From: Anisus vortex
Lineage: Eukaryota; Mollusca; Gastropoda; Planorbidae
Length of the DNA: 64,000 bases
Assembly (NCBI GenBank): GCA_949126835.1
Contig: OX421500.1
Location: 17,552,181-17,616,180 of the forward strand
Direction: 5' to 3'
Positions 35,701 through 51,086 of the stretch are shown here, piece after piece. A program made the translations under genes and the position numbers. How positions within the stretch are numbered: the stretch's first letter is position 1; each line of letters opens with the position of its first letter. The notes below the pieces were generated by a model, which had not been told where the DNA came from, ran no database searches, and worked only from the letters and a program-made list of their open reading frames with translations.

Positions 35701-38680
35701 TTTGTACTCTATTCATCTCGTTTTATAATTTGTCATGATACGTTCAATTATCTGTGATACTTTGGAATCATTTCTTTGTTCTTATTATTTCATACTTACG
35801 TTTAAAAAATTTTAAGAAATGTGGAATTTTCTCATTTTCATTGAGAATCTGACACAAAGTATTATCTTGTCTAGATTTGTGTTTTTTAGTGTCATTGTTT
35901 ATTTGTTCTTTTTCAATCACTCTAAGTGATGATTGTTCTTTTACTTGTGTCTTGGTAAAAAAAAAAATTAATTAATTTAGTTATTTGCTCTTTATAATCA
36001 CTCAAATTCTCTTTAGCAATATTAAATGCCTTTTTGTGTGCCACTTAATGTTGTGCTAAAACAATTGGTCTAATTTCTTCAGGTACTTCTTTAGAATTCA
36101 ATTGATGATCAAATGTTATAATGTAATTATAGAGCAGGGGTCGGGAACTTATGGCTCGCGAGCCAGATGTGGCTATATTGATGCATCTGACTGGCAGAAA
36201 AAGGTTCGATTATTTAAAAAAAAAGTTGCTTTACAATCCTTTGATCTACATATTAATTGCATATCAATATTTCATTCTCCAAAAGAACTAAAGTCCACTT
36301 TAGCTCAGCATCTGAAGTGGTAAAGGAGATAAACTCCGCTGACCTAAAAGACAGAAAAAAAAATAGCAGCCCTGCATTCATTGCAATTAAAGGGGCATAA
36401 CCCTAGCCTGAGTACAAATGCAACTATTTAGTTCTAAACATAATGTATGGCTGTCACAGAATTACTTTTAAAAATGTGTGGTGTCCATGGCGCTGTTTGC
36501 TCACAATACATATTTTTATAACCCGTAATTTTTTTTTATCTATGTTTATTTTATTTAGCATTTTAATGATTTCAGCATGTCTCACTCTGTCAAATGCTTG
36601 TTTGTGTTCAATAAAGCAAAGATATAGATCTTTGTTGACTTCCATATATCTTTCTATGATCATACGTAGTGCGAAAATTGCATTCATTGCATTCATTGTA
36701 CATTTTTCTTTCATGAAACTGAAATGCTCTTCAGCTTTTTCTGGTTTTATTTTTGACCTGATTCTGTTCATTATTATTCTTTGTAAAATTTTTGTGGTAT
36801 GACTCATTAAGCTTATAGTACGATGATCGTCACATTAAATTGCTCTAATATTTTTAGGTATTGCAATACAAATATTTTTCGACATATCTACTGGAATGTT
36901 TCCTGTGTCGTAAATGTTGGTCAATGTTTGTGTGCCAAAAGTTCCCAAGGCTTCAATCATTTCGCTTGTGACTCCGTCTGGACCGGTTCTTTCCACACCT
37001 CCATGTGTTTTGATGCTTTTACTATATCTTGCTCAATGATTGATGGTCCTTCAGTGTTCTCTGCATTTTAGATCTGGTCTTTGATCATGATAGAACTCTC
37101 CAATTTATTCTTCCACATCTTTGTAACATCTGTTCTTTCTCAATAATTAATGTTCTACTGTTATCTCGTAGACATCCTACATTTCTCATATATTTTTTAC
37201 CTACAATTCTCAGATTTTTATGTACATTTCTGTAATATCATACTCTTTTTCTATATTATTGAATTTCTCGTTTAACCAGTCACTCTTTCGCTTTAATAAT
37301 TAAAAAAAGAGCTATTTGCCCTTACTTTAATCAAGAGCTTAGGAAACTACAAATATAGCCTTAGCTATAAGGCATGCATTTTTATGTGTGCACACAAATA
37401 TTTTAAATTAATTATAAGTAGGAGGTTATCATCACATAATTCATGTTTAATCTTTATAATTGTTTAATAAAATACAAAAACGTCGTTGGATTATTTCGCC
37501 TTCTTTGAGAAGAAATAGGTGCAACGAAATGAATGTATGCTAAATGAAAAAATATACGAAAACCCGATAAATAAAACTTAAGCAAAAAATCAGAGGCTTC
37601 TACAACTATTAAAAGAAAGAACTAACTTTTTATAAAACTTTCGACTAGTTCCCCACCCCCTTTTGCTGACAACAATTCTAGCCCTCTGACGACCAATATT
37701 ATCATCTACGACTCTAGTATAATCAGGTTTTATGGACGCACCCCATCCATTCTCAGATAAACTGCGTGGTAGTTGGGTTTTATGTCAGGACTCCAGTTAA
37801 AAACGTGCTTGTAGAAAGAAAAAACTTTCACCGTTTAGCTAACAGTGTGTTGGAGTAGTGGATATTATTATTTAAACATTATTATTTTGTGTGTAAATAA
37901 ACATTTCTTTTCACGACAGTGAGTTATGTTTATTTAGGCACGCGTGGACGAATGATGAAATTAAAACCTTATAGAAGTAGACAAAAGACAAAATTAGAAG
38001 ATGCATTTCACACGTAACACATATGTACACTTAAATGATGCTTTTTATTTAATACAATCACTGCAAAAAGTGTAATAAATTGGGATACAATATTGTAGGC
38101 CTTTATATATAAGCATAATATTCTAGCTGTCTATGCATTCATGTTTTGTTGATAAAACTCGGTATTATTACATCAAATAATATTGTATTACTATTCTACA
38201 TGTTTACTAGGTTGATGGTAGTAGATTTTACTGTATGAACATGGATGACACGACAAAAAACACTTTACTATATTCCTACTATAGTCACATATTTCTTACT
38301 CAAGATGATTGTGATCTTCAGTTTCAATTGGATAAAGGTGCAATTTACTAGAAAACAAATAATTATATCACTACATACATATTATATGTAGGCTTATGTT
38401 TTCATTACAAATATTTTCAAGGTGTATATGTATAATCGCTGTATAAAATATATTTTGTGTTTCATAAGATGATATCTATGCAATCAACATATGTTTTCCT
38501 GAAGATAAAGAAGAAGAAAAAACACGCAAAGCTTGGTCTGATTCATCGGAACCCAAGACAGATTTCGTTAAACTTAATGTAACGGTAAAGATAAAAACAA
38601 CAACTCTCTCTCTACTATTAAGCTTGTAGCTTGTATCTTTTGAATGTCGCCTTAATGTATTCTACTTCCGTTTTTCATGT

Positions 38681-38777
<97 letters not shown>

Positions 38778-41700
38778 TATATAAAATTACGTTTTTAATA
38801 ATAAATTATTGTTAACATTAAATAAAGTTTTTTATATTTTTTTTACAGATGAAGCATACAGGGAGGTAAATATAATTAAAATGCACTTTAATTACATACA
38901 ATGCATTTCCAATGATTATTTAAAAAAAAAATACACAATATAAGTATTCATTTCCGTGCAGTTAAATGTTTCACAACTATATTTATATAAACATTTTTCG
39001 CGTTCGACTGGCGTACCGAAGGATTCGGGATAGAATCATGGTGAAGACTAAGCATTTTTCCTAGGTTTGGAGGGTATCACTGAGTCTACTAAGTTCTGAT
39101 AGGTACCTGACCTTAGTTAGGGTAAAGTAAAGGCGGCTTTGCATTGAGCTGACCCCTTAACCACCAAGTATGTCATGGCCACAGAAACTGATGAACTCTC
39201 CTTCAACGACCCTATGATCAATTTAGTGCAAAGGGTAGTTTACTTTTTACTGAATTGAAAAATATATAACATTGTCGCCATATACAAGGTTAATGAGGCC
39301 TGACTTTTGCTATAACTCAGGGCTTACAAATTTCGGTTTCTTTCCATTAACATAAACTATGCTTTTGCTGGGGTTGGACAATTTATTTCAACCTCGGGTT
39401 TGGGAATGAAAATATGTGATTCTTCTGGTCAGACGCTCATAATCCATCGTTTTCTTTTAGCAACATCTTTTGTAAAGAAAAGAAAATTTAGTTTCTTCAC
39501 AGTATGTCCAGTAACGCAGCAGACTTACATTTTATTTTCAGTAAAAAAACGAATAGGACCGAAATTATGGTACACTATGAACTTTTCGGTTCACTATGTA
39601 GGCCTATACAATCATGAAGACTTGTCAATAGTTAGAAGTTAGTAGCATTAATGAGATATTGAATATTGCGTATGCCTGTATTAGATATTGGTTTATGGCA
39701 CGATCAATTTAATTAGCATTATACAAAGCAAAAGAGAAATAATAAAAACAATTTTAATTAGTTCGATATTGCTAGTTATTTAACTTATCGTTAAATATAT
39801 ATGTACATATTACATCGTAAAGCTCATCTGACACAGCTAGTATAACTTTCGAGGACGCCTGTGCAACTGAGATGCTGAGAAGAAAAATATACAATGGTAA
39901 GAAATATATTTGAAACATGATAATTATAATTTAAAAACACCTGATTCAATTTGTTTAAAATATATTATGTATATTTTACTATTTTTCTGTGCAATGTATA
40001 TACATTCAGAAAAACATGTTTAGCATATTTTATTGTGTTGCTTTATAAAGTGTATGAGTTTCATGGCAGTTCTGTATTTAAACTCCATACAGCATTAGTT
40101 GAAGGATATAAACTTAAGCATAACAAAAAAGATGCATTTTATCTGAGAATGGCTCTGAGCTTAACGGACGAGGATCTACGTACGGTAAAGTTACTCTAAC
40201 AATTATATCGAGATAGATACAGAAGTGTATTCCGTTTTCTAAAGTAGTCAATGCATACTGTAAATGATTATCTTGAAAAAAATATTTTTTATTAGAAACT
40301 TAGCTGGGAAGAGAATGATTTGGAGTTTATTTTACATAAAGTTATAAGCAACTACAAAACAGATTTTTTTGATGAGTTACTGGAATTGTTCGAACCAAAA
40401 TCAAAATTCTTCGCAATTCTAAAAAAAGGTATTGTTTTTAATTATCTACTTTGTTTTAATATTAGTATTACAATTTAGTTAAAAACTAGTATTGAATAAA
40501 AAATGTACTAAATTTGAGAACCTAAACTTGTATGTCTTAAAGAAACAATTACTGTCTGTGATAAATATACACTGGTGACAGCTGCAAAAACAAAACAAAC
40601 AATTAACAAGAAGAATAATTTTACCAGGACATTAGAAAAAGGTATAGTATAACTATGTTTAAAATGTATTTCTCAATGTATATATTGTCACGTGGTGTTA
40701 AGCATCCCGGGCGAGCGGCAATTATGTGTTTGTTGAAGGCTACTGGTGCAGGCTTTGTGGATACTATTTACATGAAATTAGAGGATATAGGGAGTAACAG
40801 GCACAATAATATTGAGCTAATCGTCTAAAAGGGGAGTTATCTGATTGTAGTACATTTATTTTGGTTGTCAAACAATGCATAGTTTAATTGTTGCGTCCGT
40901 GACTAAGTAACGAATATAATGCTAAAACACAATTCACGTATAAGTCAAAAGTCATTGATTATTTAGGATTCAATGAATACTGACGCAGTACGGGGCGCGG
41001 TGTGCTGGCGATGCGAAGGTCCTGTGTTCGAATACTGATGGAGGCTAGGATTTTTTTCCCGGGCCTTGAGGGTGTGACTAACTTAACTAAATGTGTCCCT
41101 GAGTCTGCCTAGTTCTGATGGGTATCTGGCACTAGTTGAGGTAAAGTAAAGGCGGCTGGGCATTGTGCGTCATTGACCGCTGCTTCATCAGCCCAATGAT
41201 CCTTAATTGTATTCACATTATTTAAATGTATAGATGGCCTATATATACAAGCAATATGTTACTGGATGACAACATAACCTTCAAAATGTTAAAGAAACCA
41301 CTATCCGTCATTTTATTATGAAATCTAAAATTTGTTATATTATTGTTAAATATTATACAATACGCTGTTTCATTATATTACTTCTTACTATATCGATACT
41401 ATTGTCATTTGCTATTATGCCAATATTTATACATATCAATTTAAATGTGTTGCGTGTTTGGCATAAGCCAAGGTCAGTACATACTTTGTTCACGTGCTCA
41501 TTATGCAATCCCCACGTGGTTAGCGGCCCAAGACCCGACCTCTACACCCCCTCCCCCGACTCCATGGTCTCTTTGTTCAGATCACAAGAATTTCACATCT
41601 CCATGACGGTTTCTTCTGGTCGGGGAAAAGGGAACTAGGAATCTTTGATGCATAAACCTCGACAGACAAGAGAAAATTCTGCCCAGCAACACAGGGCCAC

Positions 41701-44700
41701 AGTGTCAATTAGTCAACAGTTAAACTCAGCCTAAATACAAGCCATCGAAACCTAAATATACATGTGTCTTAAAATCACATAGAAATCATTAGTACTTTGG
41801 GACCAGCATACCATAGACAACCTGCCAAAATCAGCCCTCCCCATCATCATGTATACCTGCTGAGTTATTCATTAAGTCTGCCCTGATAGCCTATGCTAAT
41901 TATAGGCACTGTGACGCAGCACTTAGACCAGCACGCCACAAAATCAAATATCTCTTTTAACATATATTTAGTTCACAATATTCACTTAATATTTTCTTGT
42001 TTTCTTAAAATTAGTGGATATAACTTCACTTACGACTGAGACAGGTAAGTTGTATTTTTATAACAGTCAGAGTATTGATCTATTCCTTTTACTTCGAAAA
42101 ACTGATTTTATAAGTATTTAAACAATTAAAAAAAACAACTTAACAAACTAATTTTATATTTGTAATAGCCTTAGAAACATGCTTTTCAAAATTAGCACTT
42201 TTAATTTCATGGAACTCGAAGCTATTATCGTATCTTACATATTACAGACGCTCTCTTTATACATAAGATTATTGCGTAATACGCTTATTCGTGGTTTTAT
42301 TATAGTATTGCATTTGATTAGTGCTTTAAATTACATTAAGTAAATATATGAAGACATTTAGACTCAGACTAAAATAAAAACATTTGAGAAACAGTCTTGA
42401 CAAACTCTTTCAAAAACTCTTTCAAAAACACATGCATCAACTAAATACCACACAAGTAAACATTGTTTTATTTTTTGAAGCCTTGAATACATGCACATGT
42501 ATAGTTAATATGTTAGAAACCTAAATATAGGTGTTGATGGGGTGTTTTATCTTCCCCATCTAACAATAATCAGTTTGTTAGAATCGTATGTCTGCTTTAT
42601 TTTTCATGAGAATAATCTTTACCTTTTTCTTCCACTGTCTAACTTTGACAGATTTAGCAATACTTTTAATTATGAATAAATGAATGAACACTCCTCTGCA
42701 GCACATTATATTTAATTACATTGATCTCATTTAACATAACTTTAATGAAATAATATTACAAATCCAAGAATATGATAATTTCTTCTGAGTCCAAACTATT
42801 AAAATGTATACGTCCATTCACTTCAATATTCTGCAGGAGACTAACTTATCCGCGCGTCTGGTCACCTGACCATTTTTGTTTAACCAAGCAGGATTCTCGT
42901 GCAATTCGTGTCTTTTTAAATCTACGACGTAGCTTTACCCAACTACTGCGTTTTAGAATTATACTAGTCTTGTGTACAAAATTGTGTACAAGTTTGGATA
43001 ACTCTTGCTTGTCTTAATATTACAATTGACTTACATGAGTCATTTCCCTTGCATTATAACACTACCCCCCTATAGGAAAAAATAATAATTCATTTTTATT
43101 TTAAATGAATATACGAAAAATGTTTACAATCATCAAATGAAAAATCTTAATCTTAATTAAGGCATATAATAATTCATGTAATAATTCATAAAATAATAAT
43201 AATAATTCATACAATATATGTAAAAAAACACATTTTAGTTTACAAAAAATGCATTGGTGCAAAAAAAAATCAAGGGACATAAAGACTGATGTCTAATGTT
43301 TACATTGAAAATGAGCCATAGACAACTATCTTCTTGAATTGTCTAATCTAATTCAGATTTACTGATTTACTTTTGATTTCTTAACACAATCTATTGTATG
43401 TCAGGAATATGTAAAGAAAGTCTAGATAACACATTAGGTAAATGGTTATCTTTCCCTACAATACTTTTTATCTGAAATTGATAATCTGATAGTAGTAATG
43501 CATATTTATTTATTCTCTTGTTATTAACATTAAAGACATTGAAATTCACTAATGGTTTGTGATCTGTGAGAATTGTGAACTGACGACCTAACAAATAGTA
43601 TTGGAACTTTAATACAGCATATACTATACACAAACCCTCTAACTCTATAATACTGAAGTTTTTTTTCACTTTTAGTCAATACACGACTTATATAAAAGGC
43701 AGGTTTATATACTATTTCTGAGTCTACTATCACTATTTTGTAAATACAAGCACCTAGTCCTGACTTTGAGGCATCACAAGCTATAATGATATCATCATCT
43801 TTTTGAATTGTTTCTAATATTGGCTTTTTAAAAAATGCTTCTATTAAGATTCTTAATAATTGTTCAAATTGGTCAGTCCAATGTACAATATGTGGTTGAT
43901 ACTTTTTTGTTAGATCTATTATAGGTCTGACTATTTGATTATAGTTTGGAATGAACTTACTATAATAATTGAACAATCCAAGTAATGCTCTTACATGCTT
44001 CTTTGTTTTAGGCGTTTGTATTTCTAATATTTTCTTATGCAAGTGTTCTGTAGGCTTAACATGGCCATTGGAAAATTTATGTCCTAAAAATTCAATTTCA
44101 GTTTTTCCTATAATTTTGATGGAGATACAGTTAAGTTATTGTCTTTCAATATTTGTAACACTTCTTCTAAAAGAATCAAGTGTTCATCCCAAGTATTTGT
44201 GAAAATACAAATATCATTCACATAGTGAACTATATTATTTTTGTGGAGTTAAATTTTTCTCATGAGTTTTGTGAATGTTGCAGTACTATTTATAAGACCG
44301 AAAGGCATGACATTCCAATTAAAAATGCCTTTATGGGTAATAAAAGCTGTATAATCTTTTGATTTTTCATCAAGAGGTACTTGCCAAAAACATCTAATTA
44401 AGTCTATGGTAGTAAATGTTTTGCCTGTTGCCATAGTATTAATGATATTGTCTATATTAGGCAAACCTTCCTGATCAATCTTAGTAAGTTTATTTAATCA
44501 CAACAAAATCTGATAGATCCATTTTTTTTCTAACAATCACCATGGGTGATGAGAATTTTGACATTGATTTTTCTATAATTTTACTTTCTATGAGTTGGTC
44601 TAGTTATTTTTCTACTTTTTCAACTAGCATTTGAGGAATATTGTATGCTTTTGATCTAAATTCTTTTGAATCAGTTAGTTCTATTTTATGTTCAATGACA

Positions 44701-47700
44701 TTTGTCAAACCTGGTTTCTCTGTTATTGTTGCTTTAAATTTATTTAGTAGATTTACAATGTTGTTTTTAACTTCTTTATTTTCAATATGTTCTAACTGAA
44801 TTGTATCTATTTCATCAGTTGATGTTGTGGTTATGCCACATATATAGTCAATGTTATTTGGAATGTCTTTAACATTCTCATCTTCAATGATTATAATATT
44901 GTTATGTTCTATTTTGCTTTTATTTTCTGATTCAGTTTCAATTATTTGGCTTTCTTCATAAGCTCTTAAATTATTTATGTGAACAATTGTTTCTCTATCA
45001 TCTATGTTAATTTTGTAAGTTACATCAGATAACTTATGTACAATTTCAAAAGGACCTTTCCATTCCATGGTATTACCAGTACCAATGGGTAAAAAAAACA
45101 AGTACTTTATTACCAACTTCTAATTTTCTTATGTTTTTATGAACATTTTCTCTGTTTAACGTTATAGTCTTGATTCTTTTTGACAGCAAATTCATATTAT
45201 GCTGTTTTCATGTGTTTTCTGTTTTGTTTATTAGGTCAAATGGTGACATTTTTGTATCTGTAATGTCTAACAGTTGTGACTTAAAATTATATAATGGTCC
45301 ATTGGGATTCTTACCAAGAAATAATTCAAACGGTGAATAACCTGTACCTTCACAAATGGATTGTCTATAGGTAAACAGAATAGCAGGTAGGAAGTCATCC
45401 CATCCAAATGGATGTTCCTCACATACTTTAGCTATCATTTGTAAAATGGTTTGGTTAGCTCGCTCAATCATTCCATTAGATTCTGGATGATATATTGAAC
45501 TAAAGATTTGTGTGATATTAAACATGTGATTAAAGCTTGGGTTAGTTTTGATTTGAACTGAGTCCCATTATCACTTAAAATGACCTTAGGAAAACCAAAT
45601 CTACAAAAAATAGGCAATAACCCATTACAGACTCTTTCTGCAGTTTTTTCCCTTAAAGGCACAAATTCAACCCACCTACTGCCCATGTCTATTACAGTTA
45701 ATGCAAACCTAGCTTTAGAAGTTTTAGTTTGTTTCATTGGACCAATTATGTCAACTGCAATTTTATAAAATGGCGTGTCTATTGTATCAGTCATTTGTAA
45801 AGGAGCTTTATGTTTGGCATCCTTTTTATTGTGTTTCAGGCATGTACTACAACTTTTGAAAAACGTTTTTAAATCTTTTTCTAATTTTGGCCACCAAAAA
45901 TTGTTTTTAATTTTACTGCATGTTTTTCTTGTGCTTAAGTGACCTGATAAAGAATTGTTGTGAGAAATTTGCATAACTTTTATGGTTAGTGATTTGGGGA
46001 CAACAATTTGTGTTACATCTATCTTGTTATCTTTTCTACAAATTATACCATTTATTAGTTTCATTCTTTTGTTTTTAAAATGACCCTTGTCAATCTCTGA
46101 CATTATTTTAACTATGTACTGATCTTGTTTTTGTTCTCTTTTGAGAGTTTGCTCATCAAAAGGTATTTTATCTAAAGTGATATTTTCACTTTTATTCATT
46201 TGAGTTTCCTGTTTATTAGGACTATCAATGTATGTTAATATTTCAGTCTTCATTTTAGTAAAATCATTTATTTGCCTTTTAGCAATGTCAAATATTTGTT
46301 TATGACCTTCTAAATGTTTACACAGTGAAATAGCATGTAATTGTTTTGGTATCTTATTTATTTCACATTGATTTTCATTTTTTTTGACATATTGTTCTAA
46401 TTGTTCTGTACATTCCATTTGGGAATGAGATTATCCTTTACATTGTTTATGAATATGTCAATGTCAGGTGTCTCGTGGACAGTATTACTTACTGATTTTC
46501 GTAGTGTTTGTAAAAAATTGAAAGTTTGCAGAACATGGTAAAATTCCTGTACTGGTAAATCTACTAACTTTTCATTCTGTAACAAAATAGGTTTTAAATT
46601 TAAATCAGTGGATTTTTGATCCATCCATTTCTGAAATATGTCAAAACTATTGTCTTGTTTGACATTAAAGGCATTACCAATTATAAGAGGGGCAACACAG
46701 TTTTTTTTTAATATGGCGGCCTTTGTTTTGCCTGTAAGCCAATAAGTATCAATGTCTATAATAAAGACAGGGCAATTGACAGTAGAACCATTTCCTAGTT
46801 TTATAGTGTCTACTCTTATGATATTTGTAGGTTTTTGATTATGAATTATACTCTCATCCCCACATATTATAGAACTACCTGTGTCGCGCAGACAATAAGT
46901 ACAGGTACCCTCTACATAAGCAGGAAATAAAATCAATTGACCCCTGTTTTCAAAGATTACATTATTTCTTTGAGATTATTTGTATTTACTTTACTCCATT
47001 TATTTTGCAAATTTGATCTAGGTACACTTTGATCACTAGGAAAGGACTTGAAAGTTTTGATTTGAAAAATTGTCATTAGGAACATTTTGTCTTGCTTAAT
47101 TTTGATTCTGAGTATTGTGGTTGAAAAAAACTTGATTTGGAAAATTTCTGGTATTAAAATTTGATATATTAAAATTTGAATTGAAATACCTATTTTTTCT
47201 ATTGTTATTTCTATAACAATTGTTTGATGATTGGTTAAATCCATTACAAAACGTACATCTGTAATTATTTGTTTTTGGTTGACTACCATAGTTATTTCTA
47301 TTTACATGCTGATTATTATATCTTGTTCTTGGAGGTGAATAACTCCTATTTCTTCTATTTTGAATTGTGTTTAATGTTTGATTTTGTTTAGTCAGGTCAG
47401 CATTAGGGTGACTATCTTTAAAGTTTGGAATAGCTTCTATCAAATTTTCAACAGTTGTTACTTTTCTTTCCATTATGTGAGTAAACAATGGTTTAGAAGT
47501 TTGTTCAAATACTTTATCTACAACCATGATTTCTACAATTTCATTAGGATTTTTTGTATCTATCTTTATCAAATCTAACCATGTTAGTAAAAATGTTTTT
47601 ACCTCAGACACAAAAGCTCTGGGTTCTATTTTATTTGTCAAGACAAAATTATGAAATGTTTGCCTATAGTAATCTTCTGAGTGTATAAAGAATTTAATTA

Positions 47701-50700
47701 ACTGTTCTTTAATAATGGCATAGTTTGTTATCTCTTTATCAATATGTGCAAGAGCTTATCTACCCTTACCTTTTAATTGTGGGATAAGGTGAGTGTACCA
47801 TTCTGAAACGGAGATCCCATACCCCTTGCAAGTGGCTTCAAAGAGATTAAGAAAATCTACTATTTTTTCTTTGCCATCAAAAGGAGGCATTTCATTTTAA
47901 ATCTAATACTATGCTTACTTTTTTCATTATTTGTTTGTTCAACTTTATTACTTTGTAGTTTAGCCAATTCTAATTCATGTTCTAATTTTAACTGAGTTTC
48001 TTTTAATTCTTTTTCTTTATGTAATTCTAGTTCTAGTTCTTTTTCTTTTAATTCATGAGCCTACTCTCTGCACGCTCATCCATTTCTCTATCTGCTAATT
48101 TTTTTTTAATTGCTGATATTCCTTTTTATCTGTGATATCACATTATTTTGCTAATAGTTCAGCTTCATCATAAAATAATTGAACTTTTGAATCCATTATT
48201 ATTTATTATGTGAAAATTTATGACCTTTATAGTACAGCACAAGTTTGTAAGCACACTCTATATAACACTGTTACAATAATATGCTACAGCAAGACTCTAC
48301 AGTACAATGTTAAAGTATACTAACTACAGCAAGACATGTATGCTACAAGTATATAGAGCTTTTTCTATTATGACTTGTTTTATCTTATTATTATTATTAG
48401 ACACTATGCTACTATTATTGTCAGCAATGGTCGTACACAATATCATTATCAGCAATGGTAGCACACAATATTATTGTCAGCAATGTACCGTTATTTACAG
48501 CAACTGTAATCTTAAATAATATTATTAGTCAGTATTGTACTATTATCTACAGCAACTGTAATGTTAAATAATTTTAGAATAGGAGCACTGCAAAGCACAA
48601 TATTATTTTTAGTGATTTCACTTGTTATTGAGTCAATATACTTTAGTTACATGTATCTGACCATTTTATAAATCATATTGATATCCTATTGATTTTTTTT
48701 CTATTATTATATTGGTAAACAATTTTTACCATGAGAAATTATGCCCATGAATTATAATGATTTTATTGGAACCAGTAATATAAACTATATTACAAAACAA
48801 AACAACAATTATGTAAAGTAGAAATGAATAAAACACAACACAATATTAATTATACACACACATGCTGCATGGACAAACAATGATAGAGGAAATTTTGACA
48901 AAAGAATCACAACATGTATAATAATGTCAACACCACAGTAATTTTACTTCAATAATTCTGAACAAAACAAACAAAGTCAAAACAACTAACAGAAATAAAC
49001 CCTAAAAAGGAATACATATAAATATATAGTAATACAAAATATTAACATGGATAGTAATGAGAATTACAATTATTAGCCAAGAAAATGACAAGAATGATAA
49101 TAATGAGAATAATCTGCGCTTCAACTGAGCTTTAAACTTATAAAACTAATTAATAATCCTAGAAAATCACTTAATACTCCATTTTTGTCTGAAATCACAT
49201 AAATTCCAATGTAAAATCCAGAGTGGGTGATGTCATTAGGAACTTAATTAATAGGCTAATAATCCAATGAATGTTTATATTGTTAAGCTTCACAGTTCTA
49301 CTAATCTATCAATCCAGTATAGGATAATCCAAGTTCAGGTTTAATTAAAAACACAATTAAAGAAATGTATACCCTTTTAAATGTCAAAAGTTTTTGGTAC
49401 GCATATTAAGTTTTTAAAGTTACAGTTAATAGTTTGTATTAAATTGAGATTCTGTATTATGTTAGTTTCGGTAAACACCCGTTTCGTTAAGCACATCAGT
49501 TTGGGCTGATCAGATTCGGTGTAGACCTCAACATTGTTAATAGGTTACAATGTCAGTGTAGGCTTCAACATATAATGATAAAATACACCACTTTGTTACA
49601 AAATTCTACTTCCACCATGAAATTACACCCCTTTAGGAAAATAGATCCAAAGTATATTTTGTCATTTAAAATTTGATATGTTGAAAATACTATATTAATA
49701 ATTTTTTATTTTTTTTTATTTTAGAATGCTTTGAAAAATTATTCATACTTGCTATTGACGAGCGTCAGTTTGAGGCTTCAATATTTTATTGGACAAAGCT
49801 TGACGTGAGTACCATGGACCGAAAAAAAGATATAATATGGAATATAAACAATGTGTTGAGTTCTTTAATATAATACATAGAAAATAGATTTATTGAACAT
49901 AAAATTTTAATGTACGGTCAAATATTTTTATATCGTAAAAAAAAATATTAAAATAGAAGAACGACACAACAACTTTTTTTCAAGCAAGAGGAAAGGGATT
50001 ATACAATTGTATCAGTCTTTGTTTAATAGTACTAGTGGTAAAGTGCTATCGTCCCTCTGTTACTCTTCAGTAAATGCGAACTCTAATTAACAGTAGTCGC
50101 GATACATTAAGGCTTCTAGCGGAGTGGGCAGATAATATATTAGTAATTAAATGCATTATTACATCCTTTCTATGAGAAAATTATATAGACAGTTCCTTTA
50201 CACCTAAATGTCTATAAGCTATGTATTTAGTTTTTAATATTGATTTGTTATGTAATTGAACTGTATACGTATTTACCATATATGTCATAACTCCTGATTT
50301 ATGATAATTTTTATAATTTTAAAGCATTGTATGGCTTACGCACTAATGACATCCTTTGTTCTTGAATGCTGGAGAAAGCAAGAAAAAGATCCAAAACAAT
50401 ATAAAAGCCTTGAAACTTTCAAAAAGTGAGTAAATAGATGTACATTATTAGTTATTTTTATCGCAAACATGATTTTCATTAAGTACATTTAACAAATATA
50501 GTCAGACTACACAAGTATTATATTTGTTCTTCGTTTTCGCCATTATCATTTCTTAGTGGACCATGACCCATTAACAATTTTTTTCCATGTCTTCCTGTCT
50601 CTGGCTGTCTTCTCTAACTCTTTACAGCTTTTCCCGATCAGTTGCACATCCTTAAATATTTAAAATGTTAATATTTATCTAGTTATTGTTTAATAATTTC

Positions 50701-51035
50701 GCCAGCTTGTACCAGAACATGACATTAAAAATACTTTTTGCTTACCAAGAAAACGAGCACACAAACGACATCTTGATTAATCCAATACAAAGTTTGAAAC
50801 AGGATTCATGCATTACAATTGCAATGAAAACCAAAAATAGGAAGTTTTTAAACACGGAAGCTTGCCTTCATTTGATTTCATCAGTGTTGTTACAAAAGGA
50901 TAACCCCATTATGGTAAAATAAATATTTATTTAATTTAGTCTGCTTTGAAGGCAGCATCTCTTCTCTTGCTTCTTATTTCAATGACTCACTCTATCGCAG
51001 TTTAATGTTTTTTTCACTTTTTCTTAGCTCCCTAT

Positions 51036-51086
<51 letters not shown>

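Larger units (their letters stand above)
42576..49620 (-). mobile_element. Gmr1-like Ty3/gypsy LTR retrotransposon, copy 2, decayed
   Basis: Fills most of the intron between channel exons 13 and 14. Reading down the - strand: leader (49620-48197), gag (48196-about 46950), one retropepsin domain (46936-about 46560), integrase zinc finger and core (about 46160-45210), a GPF module after integrase (about 45060), reverse transcriptase (about 44740-44160), RNase H (44042-43391), purine tract (43062-43072), 3' LTR. Thus integrase precedes RT, as in Ty1/copia elements, although the RT/RNase H and integrase sequences are of the Ty3/gypsy type. Several frameshifts. The 5' LTR is not seen; a TGGTGG primer-site-like sequence lies at 49612-49618 (complement). 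Confidence 0.8.

Noticed and set aside
36102..36323. 73-codon + strand ORF
   Set aside because: Runs through a hAT transposon end and flanking DNA; not protein-like.
41318..41638. 106-codon + strand ORF with a hydrophobic start
   Set aside because: No splice partners in the phase of the channel gene and no recognised family; hydrophobicity follows from T-rich composition.
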